A DNA stretch of 64,000 nt from Lachnospiraceae bacterium. GTDB lineage: Bacteria > Bacillota > Clostridia > Lachnospirales > Lachnospiraceae. The stretch's first letter is position 1. Each line of letters starts with the position of its first letter. A program made the position numbers and the translations under genes. The notes beneath the pieces were generated by a model. It was not told the DNA's origin, searched no databases, and saw only the letters and a list, made by a program, of their open reading frames with translations. Below, piece after piece: positions 57,004-64,000 of this stretch. The stretch is taken from positions 1 through 64,000 of the forward strand of contig JAFZLD010000026.1 of assembly GCA_017553505.1 (NCBI GenBank), written 5' to 3'.

Positions 57004-59601
57004 TCACTCCGTAATTCTTACGGAGTCAGGCAGTTTCATTGACTTTAATTCCTCGCTCTTACGCTTGCAGTCTTCCTCAAAATCTCGTGAGGACATAAGT
57101 GTGCAGCCCGCGCCTCTGATGATTACCTGCTCGACACCATCGCTGGTGACCACTATAATGTCGTACTTCTTGCCATTGTCGTGGGCATACCTTTCGATGT
57201 AGCGATCGGCTGTCTCTGCAGTCTTGGTGTAGACCACAGTTATGTTGTGGTACTTAATCTCCTCGGTGCTGTGACCGAGAACCTTGTATGCATCGAATAC
57301 CAGAATCGTCTTAATGCCTGTAATGCCGCTGTAGTTGCTGACAATGTCCATCAGGCGTCCTGCGGCGCCACCCATGTCTTTCTCGGCTATTGAATTAAGC
57401 TCTGCCCAGGCATGGACTACGTTGTAGCCGTCGATGAGCATGTATTTTTCTTTGGCCGGGGTGCCCTTGTAAGATGTAGGCGTAGGATTAATGGGCTTAC
57501 CGCCTATTCGGCGACGTTCACGCATGGCTTCGCTTATGCCTTTGTAGGAGCCTTTGCGGCCGCTTCTGTTGGCGTAGGCGGTCTTGTTGATAATCTCGTC
57601 TATCTCTTCGGTGGTGACAAAGATCTCTGCGCGCTCCTTGGATGTGGGAGCGTTTACGGGTGCCCCCGCTTCGTCTTCGTCCCGCGCCTCACCCATGAGG
57701 GGCAAGTGCATGTAATTATATACTTCGTGCCAAGGGATTACCGTACCTGCGCCGTGTGAGCAGAATACGGAATCGGGCGTGTTGCGAAGATCGTTCTCGG
57801 GGCTGTATGCACGCGCCGCTATTACTTCCTCGGCGTTGTGGCAAGGCTCGTAGCCCGCAAGACTAACTGATAATGTACCGAGACCCTTGGTGTAAGCCGC
57901 GACTTCTTTGGCATAACCGTTGAGAGTCGATACCGGGGCCTTTCCGGTGATGATAGATATTCCGTCACGCTGCTCGGAAACCTCCGCGGTTCCCCACATT
58001 CTGTCGATGTCGGTCATGGCGCGGCCCACAGCGCTGTCGGGCACTGTCAGTTCGTAAAAATAAAACGGCTCGAGCAGAATTGACTCAGCCATCATAAGGC
58101 CCTGTCGTACAGCACGATACGTGGCCTGTCTGAAGTCGCCGCCCTCGGTATGCTTAAGGTGAGCTTTACCGGCCACCAGCGTAATCTTCATGTCGGTTAT
58201 GGGCGAGCCCGTAAGAACTCCCCTGTGCTCGCGCTCGCCAAGATGTGTAAGCACCAGTCGCTGCCAGTTAAGTGCCAGGTCATCGGTGGATACGTCTGTG
58301 TCAAACTGCATGCCTGTGCCGCGGTCGAGCGGTTCCATCTTAAGGTGCACTTCCGCGTAATGTCTGAGCGGTTCAAAATGGCCGACGCCCTCGACGGTGT
58401 CCGCGATGGTTTCTTTGTACAGGATGTTGCCTACACCAAAAGAAACCTTTATGTTGTAGCGCTCTTCTATCTCCCGGGTAAGGATTTCCGTCTGAACCTC
58501 GCCCATTAAGTGGACGTAGATTTCCCTTGTGCCTTCGTTATATTCAACTTTCAGGTTAGGCTCTTCTTCTTCAAGTTCGAGGAGGTACCTGTGCATGGCC
58601 TGACGGTCGACGTCGTCGGGATATTTCACTGCATATGTTAATACCGGTTCGATGTATGTATCCGTAACATTTGTTACATTTCCGTATGTGGAGCCGGGGC
58701 GTGAATTCTTAAGTCCCGTGACAGCCACTATGTCGGTGGCATGAGCTTCGGGAACTGCCTCGTATTTTTCGCCGGAGTAAAGTCTTATCTCGTTAATCTT
58801 CTCGTCTTCGAGCGTATCCTTAACCTTTATGGTGCCGCCCATCAGCTTAAGATGGGTAAGCCTGTTGCCTGCTTTGTCACGGGTAATCTTAAGGCAAACT
58901 GCAGCAAAAGAATCCTTAACGGGTGCCGGTCGCGAATATAGTTTCAGTGCCTCAAGGAACTCGCTCACGCCGTCACCCTTAAGTGCCGAGCCGAAAAAGA
59001 CCGGGAATGCGTGGCAAGCAGCTATTGTGTCTGCGATCTCCTCGTCGGAAATCGAGCCTGTTTCCATATATTTATCAAGGAGCGATTCCGAGGCGGTAGC
59101 TATCTCCTCGTAGAAATTGTCTGTGTGAAGTTCCGAAAAGTCTAAGGCTTCGGGAGAAAGTTCTTTTCTAAGGTTCTGTAGTGACTTCTCCTTGTCAAAG
59201 CCCGGCAAATCAGTCTTGTTAACAAATATGAATGTGGGAATGTTACGGTGTCTAAGCAGATTCCAAACGGTCTTGGTGTGGGCCTGAACACCGTCGGATG
59301 CGTTGATGATAAGAATCGCCTGGTCGCAGATATTGAGGGCTCGTTCCATTTCTCCCGAGAAATCCACGTGACCGGGAGTATCTGTAAGAATCAGTTCAAC
59401 GTCCCCGAGGTTAAGCCTTGCAACCTTGGAGTAGATGGTAATTCCCCGCTCTCTTTCCCATGTGTTGTTGTCAAGGAAAGAATCCTTAGTGTCCACTCTT
59501 CCCTTTTTGCGAAGCACACCTGCCTCATACAAAAGAGCTTCCGATAATGTAGTTTTGCCCGCGTCTACGTGGGCGAGGATACCCGTTACAATTTTACTCA
59601 T
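57004..59601 (-). CDS. TetM/EF-G-like ribosomal GTPase fused to a Rae1/YacP-like NYN nuclease
   Basis: An 865-residue fusion. Residues 1 to about 640 follow the TetM/TetO plan: G1 AHVDAGKTT, G3 TDTPGHVDFSGEME, G4 VNKTDLPG, then the EF-G-like domains. The C-terminal 145 residues (from about 718) form a NYN domain like Bacillus Rae1 (YacP), with acidic residues in MLIDGYNVVHAW, ILVFDAYK, TADRYIERYA and VVTSDGVEQ. Rae1 cuts mRNA in the ribosomal A site, where TetM-type GTPases also bind. The domain IV loop that is YSPVST in TetM reads LKHTEG, so tetracycline resistance is not assured. I use ATG 59601 (MSKIVTGIL); no Shine-Dalgarno precedes it, and the -10 is 6 bases away. Confidence 0.87.
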   Translation of the reverse strand: MSKIVTGILAHVDAGKTTLSEALLYEAGVLRKKGRVDTKDSFLDNNTWERERGITIYSKVARLNLGDVELILTDTPGHVDFSGEMERALNICDQAILIINASDGVQAHTKTVWNLLRHRNIPTFIFVNKTDLPGFDKEKSLQNLRKELSPEALDFSELHTDNFYEEIATASESLLDKYMETGSISDEEIADTIAACHAFPVFFGSALKGDGVSEFLEALKLYSRPAPVKDSFAAVCLKITRDKAGNRLTHLKLMGGTIKVKDTLEDEKINEIRLYSGEKYEAVPEAHATDIVAVTGLKNSRPGSTYGNVTNVTDTYIEPVLTYAVKYPDDVDRQAMHRYLLELEEEEPNLKVEYNEGTREIYVHLMGEVQTEILTREIEERYNIKVSFGVGNILYKETIADTVEGVGHFEPLRHYAEVHLKMEPLDRGTGMQFDTDVSTDDLALNWQRLVLTHLGEREHRGVLTGSPITDMKITLVAGKAHLKHTEGGDFRQATYRAVRQGLMMAESILLEPFYFYELTVPDSAVGRAMTDIDRMWGTAEVSEQRDGISIITGKAPVSTLNGYAKEVAAYTKGLGTLSVSLAGYEPCHNAEEVIAARAYSPENDLRNTPDSVFCSHGAGTVIPWHEVYNYMHLPLMGEARDEDEAGAPVNAPTSKERAEIFVTTEEIDEIINKTAYANRSGRKGSYKGISEAMRERRRIGGKPINPTPTSYKGTPAKEKYMLIDGYNVVHAWAELNSIAEKDMGGAAGRLMDIVSNYSGITGIKTILVFDAYKVLGHSTEEIKYHNITVVYTKTAETADRYIERYAHDNGKKYDIIVVTSDGVEQVIIRGAGCTLMSSRDFEEDCKRKSEELKSMKLPDSVRITE

Positions 59602-59607
59602 GGGGTA

Positions 59608-59616
59608 ATTGTAGCA
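59608..59616 (-). promoter_or_regulatory. Extended -10 promoter abutting the GTPase-nuclease start
   Basis: Minus strand TGCTACAAT: the TG element plus TACAAT (59608-59613). Only 6 bases separate it from the ATG, so the transcript should begin at or next to the start codon (leaderless). No convincing -35 is seen. Confidence 0.55.
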
Positions 59617-59657
59617 TAAAGCGGCGCGGGCTTCTTTCTTTTTCCGCAAATTTTATA

Positions 59658-59663
59658 TATAAT
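59658..59663 (+). promoter_or_regulatory. Promoter -10 of the YkgJ-like gene
   Basis: TATAAT on the plus strand, with weak TTTCTT 17 bases upstream, about 30 bases before the ATG at 59693. AGGAAGG serves as ribosome site. This is the divergent partner of the GTPase promoter. Confidence 0.45.
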
Positions 59664-59692
59664 TAATCCACATTGAGTTAGGAAGGCTTATC

Positions 59693-60346
59693 ATGAAGAG
59701 AAATTTGACTTTCGAAGAAATTTCAGACGGAAAGCGATATTCCTCCGGTGACCTTGCCAAGATTGGCTGCGGCGACTGCAACGGTTGCTCGGAGTGCTGC
59801 AGGGTGACGGAAGATACTATATTTCTTGATCCGTATGACATATACAGTTTGAGCGCGGGCCTGTCCGAGACTTTCGCGACGATGCTTGACAAGTTTGTTG
59901 GGCTTACGGTTAGCGACGGTGTAGTTACGCCATTTCTGCAAAAGAAAGAGTCTGACGGCGCCTGCGGTTTCTTAAATGCCGAGGGACGTTGCGGTATTCA
60001 TAGCTTTCGTCCCGGGTTCTGTCGTCTGTTCCCGCTTGGGCGTATTTACAATGATGACGGAAGTTTCGATTACTTTATTCAGGTTCATGAATGCCCTTAT
60101 CCCAACAAGACTAAGGTGAAGATTAAGTCATGGCTCGGGATTCCGTCGCTTGGTCGTTACGAAGAGTTCGTGCGGACTTGGCACGAGATTGTTAAGAATA
60201 TAAGCGAGTGTATGGTCGATAATCCGACTCTTGCACGGGAAGCTAATGTAAGGATGCTAAAGATATTCTTTGAGACTCCTTACGACATGACAGAGGACTT
60301 CTACTCACAGTTTCAAGAGCGAGTCCTTGAATATCAGGGAGCATGA
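59693..60346 (+). CDS. YkgJ-family Cys-cluster protein
   Basis: A 217-residue cytoplasmic protein of the YkgJ-type family, thought to bind zinc or an Fe-S cluster. The Cys set is CGDCNGCSECCRVTED (near residue 23), CGFLNAEGRCGIHSFRP (near 90) and FCRLFPLGR (near 110). A helical C-terminal half follows. The biochemical function of this family is not established. It is transcribed divergently from the GTPase-nuclease gene and convergently with hflX. AGGAAGG lies 6 bases before the ATG. Confidence 0.85.
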   Translation: MKRNLTFEEISDGKRYSSGDLAKIGCGDCNGCSECCRVTEDTIFLDPYDIYSLSAGLSETFATMLDKFVGLTVSDGVVTPFLQKKESDGACGFLNAEGRCGIHSFRPGFCRLFPLGRIYNDDGSFDYFIQVHECPYPNKTKVKIKSWLGIPSLGRYEEFVRTWHEIVKNISECMVDNPTLAREANVRMLKIFFETPYDMTEDFYSQFQERVLEYQGA

Positions 60347-60373
60347 TAAAACGGGGCGCCTTACAGGCGTCCC
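60347..60373. terminator. Terminator shared by convergent genes, overlapping the hflX stop
   Basis: GGGGCGCC (60353-60360) and GGCGTCCC (60366-60373) form an 8-bp stem with one wobble. The 5-base loop holds the hflX stop codon. On the minus strand the stem is followed by GTTTTAT. On the plus strand it follows the YkgJ-like stop but has only a poor T-run. Confidence 0.6.
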
Positions 60374-61587
60374 GCTGTTTCTCTCGGCACATAGGCCTCT
60401 ACATATATACCGTCTTCTCTGTAATCTTCGATTAAGAGCTTGCCGGTCTTTCTGATAAGCTGAATCTTGCCCGCTTCGGTGAAGGGGAAGGTTCTTTTTA
60501 TTTCTACTTTTCTCTCGGCTAAGATGTCTTCGATAGCCTTATTGAATTCATCGATGCCAAGTCCGGTTCTGGCAGAAATATTGATGGATTTGTAAGCACG
60601 TATGTCCTTGTAGCCGTGATTAAGTCCCGCCACATCACACTTATTAAAGAGCGTGATTACAGGGCGGCCTTCCACGTCAAGGCTGTGCAATGTGTCATAG
60701 ACCACATCCATCTTGGCATAGGCTTCCGGGTCGGAGGCGTCTACTACGTGGACGATAATGTCCGAGTACTTGGCCTCTTCAAGAGTACTCTTGAATGCCT
60801 CGATAAGGTGGTGGGGAAGCTTGTCTATAAATCCTACCGTATCGGTAAGAAGCACTTCCTCGCCGCTGTTAATTTCATACTTACGAGTAGTCGGGTCGAG
60901 CGTCGCAAAAAGCTTATCTTCGGATAACACTTCCGAGTCGGTTAAGCTGTTAAGAAGCGTGGACTTGCCGGCATTGGTATAGCCTACGATGGCAAGTACG
61001 GGGATGTTACTGCGCTCACGTCTCGCTCTGGTAACGGTTCTGTGCTTCACGATTTCTTTGAGCTCTGCTTTGAGCTTGGAGATTCGGTTCTTGACTACTC
61101 GTCTGTCCGATTCAAGCTTGGTCTCACCGGGGCCTCTGGTACCGATACCGCCGCCGAGTCTTGACATCGACTTACCGTATCCCGCAAGTCTTGTAAGGCT
61201 GTATCTTAACTGTGCAAGTTCAACCTGAATCTTACCTTCCTGAGTCTTCGCTCTGCCGGCGAAGATATCAAGGATAAGTACTGTTCTGTCCATGACCTTG
61301 GTATCAAGAATCTTGGACATGTTATTCATCTGGGAGGGAGTCAGTTCATCGTCACAAATGATACCGGTGGCTCCCGTGGCCTCTATAAGCTCTTTAATCT
61401 CTTCAAGCTTACCTGATCCTACGTATGTTGTAGGGTGCTCGTATTCGCGAGTCTGAATTACTCTTCCGACTGTCTCGGCTCCTGCGGTCTTGGCAAGCTC
61501 GTAAAGCTCATGCAGACTTTCTTCCGCATCGGCTCCCGATGTCTCGCTTACCCCTACCAATATTACTTTCTCAATTAGTTTTTCCAT
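60361..61587 (-). CDS. hflX: Ribosome-associated GTPase HflX
   Basis: HflX splits stalled or stressed 70S ribosomes and 50S assemblies using GTP. The 408 residues have the N-terminal HflX domain (THPTTYVGSGKLEE-like region, here YEHPTTYVGSGKLEEI near 49, and IICDDELTPSQMNNM). The coiled linker LARLGGGIGTRGPGE-type motif appears as MSRLGGGIGTRGPGETKLE. The G domain has VGYTNAGKSTLLNSL (near 205), FATLDPTTRK, LTDTVGFIDKLPHHLIEAF and LFNKCDV. The length is normal. It is probably cotranscribed with the FAD enzyme gene 37 bases upstream. A weak AGAGAG ribosome site precedes the ATG. Confidence 0.95.
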   Translation of the reverse strand: MEKLIEKVILVGVSETSGADAEESLHELYELAKTAGAETVGRVIQTREYEHPTTYVGSGKLEEIKELIEATGATGIICDDELTPSQMNNMSKILDTKVMDRTVLILDIFAGRAKTQEGKIQVELAQLRYSLTRLAGYGKSMSRLGGGIGTRGPGETKLESDRRVVKNRISKLKAELKEIVKHRTVTRARRERSNIPVLAIVGYTNAGKSTLLNSLTDSEVLSEDKLFATLDPTTRKYEINSGEEVLLTDTVGFIDKLPHHLIEAFKSTLEEAKYSDIIVHVVDASDPEAYAKMDVVYDTLHSLDVEGRPVITLFNKCDVAGLNHGYKDIRAYKSINISARTGLGIDEFNKAIEDILAERKVEIKRTFPFTEAGKIQLIRKTGKLLIEDYREDGIYVEAYVPRETAGRL

Positions 61588-61624
61588 ATTTATCTCTCTG
61601 TATGGAATCAGCCTGGAGCGCTAT

Positions 61625-62992
61625 TTAACCTTCGATGATTTTCCTAGCGACATACACACCGCTGGCGGATGCATGCGAAAGGGAATGGGTTACACCGCTT
61701 CCGTCGCCTATGATGTAAAGGCCTTTATGGATGGTCTCGAGATTCTCATCAAGCTTAACCTCCATATTGTAGAACTTAACCTCTACGCCATAAAGAAGCG
61801 TGTCGTCATTGGCTGTTCCGGGTGCTATTTTGTCAAGTGCGTAAATCATTTCCATGATTCCGTCTAAGATACGCTTGGGAAGTACAAGGCTCAAATCGCC
61901 GGGTGTTGCGTCAAGAGTGGGTCTGACGGTACCCTCTTCGATTCTCTTTAAGTTAGAGCGACGTCCTCTCTCAAGGTCGCCGAATCTCTGAACGATTACG
62001 CCGCCTCCAAGCATATTGGAAAGTCTGGCGATAGACTCACCGTATCCGTTGGAATCTTTGAAAGGTGCTGTAAAGTGCTTACTTACAAGAAGTGCAAAGT
62101 TGGTGTTCTCGGTCTTCTTGGTGGGATCTTCGAAGCTGTGTCCGTTAACGGTTACGATACCGTTGGTATTTTCGTTAACCACAATACCGTTGGGGTTCAT
62201 ACAGAAGGTTCTTACAGCGTCCTCGAACTTGGATGTACGATATACAATCTTGCTTTCGTACAAAGCATCTGTTAAGTGCGAGAAAATCGCTGCGGGAAGC
62301 TCTACTCTGACACCGATATCCACACGATTTGAAAGTGTATCGATGTTAAGGTCGTTACAAACCTCTTCCATCCACTTACTGCCGCTTCGGCCTACGGACA
62401 CAATACACTTGTCCGCTTCAACACTTCCGCCGTCGTAATTAATCTTAAAGCCGTTATCAAGCTTCTCGATTGAAGTAACGGGTGTTCTGAAATGAAACTC
62501 CACGTGATCCTTAAGCTCGTTGTAAAGATTCTCAAGCACAACATAGTTAATATCCGTACCGAGATGTCTTACGCTCGCATCAAGAAGTGTAAGCTTATTC
62601 TGCATGCAAAGCTTCTTAAACTCAGAACCTGCGGTTGAGAACATCTTGGTGCCTTCTCCGCCGTGGGTCATATTGATGTCATCAACGTATTTCATGAGAT
62701 TAAGAGCCTTTTCTTTGCCAATGTACTGGTAAAGTGTGCCACCGAAATCGTTGGTAATGTTATATTTGCCATCGGAAAAAGCACCTGCGCCGCCAAATCC
62801 GTTCATGATTGCGCAAGTAGGACACTTAATGCAACTCTTAACCTTGTCTCCGTCAATGGGACATTTTCTCTTATCAAGGGGATTACCCGCTTCGAATACC
62901 TTAACTTTAAGGTTAGGTGCCTTCTTCATAAGTTCATATGCGGAAAAAATTCCGCCGGGGCCTGCCCCGATTATTACTACATCAGTTCTCAC
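61625..62992 (-). CDS. FAD-dependent dehydrogenase, COG2509-like
   Basis: A 455-residue flavoprotein. The N-terminal dinucleotide fold is VVIIGAGPGGIFSAYEL (residues 5-21). A cysteine segment CIKCPTCAIMNGFGGAGAFSD (near 54-75) follows, then VSVGRSGSKWM. The C-terminal FAD closure is GLYIIGDGSGVTHSLSHAS. Proteins of this type are annotated as FAD-dependent dehydrogenases; the substrate is not known. It starts at GTG (62990-62992), 9 bases after GAGAGG, behind an extended -10 promoter, and heads the transcript with hflX. Confidence 0.87.
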   Translation of the reverse strand: MRTDVVIIGAGPGGIFSAYELMKKAPNLKVKVFEAGNPLDKRKCPIDGDKVKSCIKCPTCAIMNGFGGAGAFSDGKYNITNDFGGTLYQYIGKEKALNLMKYVDDINMTHGGEGTKMFSTAGSEFKKLCMQNKLTLLDASVRHLGTDINYVVLENLYNELKDHVEFHFRTPVTSIEKLDNGFKINYDGGSVEADKCIVSVGRSGSKWMEEVCNDLNIDTLSNRVDIGVRVELPAAIFSHLTDALYESKIVYRTSKFEDAVRTFCMNPNGIVVNENTNGIVTVNGHSFEDPTKKTENTNFALLVSKHFTAPFKDSNGYGESIARLSNMLGGGVIVQRFGDLERGRRSNLKRIEEGTVRPTLDATPGDLSLVLPKRILDGIMEMIYALDKIAPGTANDDTLLYGVEVKFYNMEVKLDENLETIHKGLYIIGDGSGVTHSLSHASASGVYVARKIIEG

Positions 62993-63065
62993 TGTTATCT
63001 ACCTCTCTTTACATAAAATAAGTGCGTCAAGATGACCTGAGTCCATTCTCGCGCACCCAAAAGAT

Positions 63066-63074
63066 ATTATAGCA
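63066..63074 (-). promoter_or_regulatory. Extended -10 promoter of FAD enzyme-hflX
   Basis: Minus strand TGCTATAAT, with TATAAT at 63066-63071 and the TG element directly upstream. The predicted leader is about 70 bases. Confidence 0.55.
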
Positions 63075-63082
63075 CATATCTA

Positions 63083-63886
63083 TTAATCAGAAAACGTCTG
63101 ACCTGAAGATAACAGTCGTTGCGCTTCAGCGATTTCCTCGGCAGTGGCATTTAGATAAGTCTTTAACATATCGGGGGTACCACCATTAGAAAGCATACGC
63201 ACAAGATTGTCCATACGCTCCTCTTCCTTGGCATCCATACGGCCAAAGTACTCTCGTAAATATCTTACGCTCAGTTCAAAATCGTCTTTCTTCTTCTCAA
63301 CCATAGCCGCTATATCTCCTGTAAGTTCATCCGAAGGCTCGCCGGTATTGATATACTTGTACAGATTCATAATCCCTTGCGGTATGCCTTCTTCCGTCGC
63401 TGTAGTGTTAAAAAAGTACTTGCTGGTACCGCTGTCAAGTAAAAGGCCGACTTTTTCCTCACAATACTCCCTAAAGGTATACTTGTAGTTCCCCAGCCCG
63501 AACGGATCAAAAGTACATATAAAAACCACATTGCTGTCTGTCAGGTTCTGATATGACTCGCCACTTCTCAAATTATTGATATCAATCATAGCCTGATAAT
63601 ATCTGCTCCGCCTCGGAAGCCCATGCGCCCCAACCGATTTGCGGTTGAGATTCTGCATCTCCGTATCGTAAATTGTTCCGTTTGCGGATTCTCTGGTGTA
63701 GACATCAAGGCGAATAGCCTTTCCGTCCTTGGTAGCCTTAACCTCTTTCTCATTAAGAGGCATAGTCAGTTCTGAAAGCTTTGTCTGTAGTAACGTTTCA
63801 AGCACACGACGACAAAGCTCTGGGTCTTCCATTACTTTATTGAACATAAAGGAGTCAGAAAACCCAAGTTTCTTAAATTCTTTCAT
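63083..63886 (-). CDS. Rpn/PD-(D/E)XK nuclease-family protein
   Basis: A 267-residue protein of the Rpn-like PD-(D/E)XK family, often labelled as a transposase-related nuclease. The N-terminus KKLGFSDSFMFNKVMEDPEL is typical. The nuclease core reads AIRLDVYTRESANGTIYDTE with MQ following (catalytic D, E-x-Q type), then RSRYYQAMIDINNL and VVFICTFDPFG. The C-terminal half is helical (DELTGDIAAMVEKKKDDFEL). E. coli Rpn proteins promote recombination, and such genes are commonly multicopy. I see no terminal repeats, so mobility is not shown. AAGGAGAG lies upstream of the ATG. Confidence 0.85.
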   Translation of the reverse strand: MKEFKKLGFSDSFMFNKVMEDPELCRRVLETLLQTKLSELTMPLNEKEVKATKDGKAIRLDVYTRESANGTIYDTEMQNLNRKSVGAHGLPRRSRYYQAMIDINNLRSGESYQNLTDSNVVFICTFDPFGLGNYKYTFREYCEEKVGLLLDSGTSKYFFNTTATEEGIPQGIMNLYKYINTGEPSDELTGDIAAMVEKKKDDFELSVRYLREYFGRMDAKEEERMDNLVRMLSNGGTPDMLKTYLNATAEEIAEAQRLLSSGQTFSD

Positions 63887-63897
63887 TTCTCTCCTTC

Positions 63898-63914
63898 GGG
63901 AGCCCGATGCTCCC
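63898..63914 (-). other. Small hairpin before the Rpn-type gene
   Basis: GGGAGC and GCTCCC with a 5-base loop, immediately upstream of the AAGGAGAG ribosome site. It may modulate translation. The remaining bases to the window end (63915-64000) hold nothing else I can identify. Confidence 0.35.
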
Positions 63915-64000
63915 TATATTAAATTTCAAGCAGGGATTTCATCGAGAGCCGAAAACGGTTAACCCATAGTGGCAGAAACCACAAGAAATGTACTTATGCT

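Noticed and set aside
57004-59601. Calling this gene a tetracycline-resistance determinant
   Set aside because: The overall plan matches TetM, but the loop that reaches the drug site is not conserved and a nuclease domain is added. Resistance should not be assumed.
59602-59649. Longer N-terminus of the GTPase-nuclease from an upstream TTG
   Set aside because: It adds 16 non-homologous residues, has no ribosome site, and lies across the predicted promoter.
1-64000. CRISPR arrays, tRNA, rRNA, insertion sequences or prophage
   Set aside because: No regularly spaced identical repeats, no cloverleaf or rRNA-like stretches, no transposase with terminal repeats and no phage structural genes were seen. 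A short or divergent element could be missed by reading alone.

Overview
The window looks like a chromosomal segment of an anaerobic, probably gut- or rumen-type Clostridia, most likely Lachnospiraceae. This is inferred from content, not from a database match. The evidence is Firmicutes-style AGGAGG ribosome sites, TTGCAA/TATAAT promoters, a two-gene SufC/SufB iron-sulfur system, radical-SAM enzymes, Nup-type nucleoside and Lpl-type sugar ABC transporters, intracellular glycosidases and YhaN/YhaO. Almost every gene is on the minus strand. Only the lipoprotein/radical-SAM pair (23.4-24.9 kb) and a YkgJ-like gene (59.7 kb) are on the plus strand. I see no rRNA, tRNA, CRISPR array or insertion sequence. 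No gene-free gap exceeds about 200 bases.

Layout (minus-strand genes are transcribed from high to low coordinate). 0-1.2 kb: frr (cut by the window edge) and pyrH. 1.2-5.5 kb: bactofilin, polysaccharide deacetylase, GH95 glycosidase and chorismate mutase, behind a promoter whose -10 box lies in a long palindrome. 5.6-8.2 kb: a histidine kinase lacking its usual histidine, and a response regulator without an output domain. 8.3-13.2 kb: nupN-nupO-nupP-nupQ nucleoside uptake operon. 13.4-21 kb: a family of exported beta-propeller-like proteins (two fused to solute-binding domains, one with three copies in tandem). 21-23.3 kb: DAHP synthase and pncB. 23.4-24.9 kb: a repeat lipoprotein and a radical SAM/SPASM enzyme. 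25-34.6 kb: a four-gene signalling operon (HD-GYP, giant hybrid kinase, response regulator, second HD-GYP-like protein). 34.7-43.9 kb: a sugar-utilisation operon (two permeases, binding protein, LacI regulator, GH31, GH127) with tandem operator-like repeats at its promoter. 44-45 kb: azlCD. 45.1-47.2 kb: rpsB-tsf. 47.2-52.9 kb: a tail-anchored small protein, YhaN/YhaO-like pair and MATE pump. 53-54.7 kb: GGDEF/EAL protein. 54.8-57 kb: hotdog thioesterase, sufC and sufB. 57-64 kb: a TetM-like GTPase fused to a Rae1-like NYN nuclease, YkgJ-like protein, hflX, an FAD dehydrogenase and an Rpn-type nuclease.

Two themes stand out. First, rpsB-tsf and pyrH-frr, normally adjacent in Firmicutes, are here in the same orientation but separated by about 44 kb of transport, signalling and carbohydrate genes. 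Second, the intervening block is dense in sensing devices: two paralogous kinase/HPt/receiver modules, two HD-GYP-type proteins and five propeller-like copies outside the membrane. They sit next to uptake systems for nucleosides and plant-type oligosaccharides, which suggests nutrient sensing coupled to phosphorelay and possibly cyclic-di-GMP signalling. The best candidates for under-described biology are the lipoprotein/radical-SAM pair with three Tyr-Gly-Pro repeats, the GTPase-NYN nuclease fusion, and the propeller/solute-binding family with its three-propeller relative.
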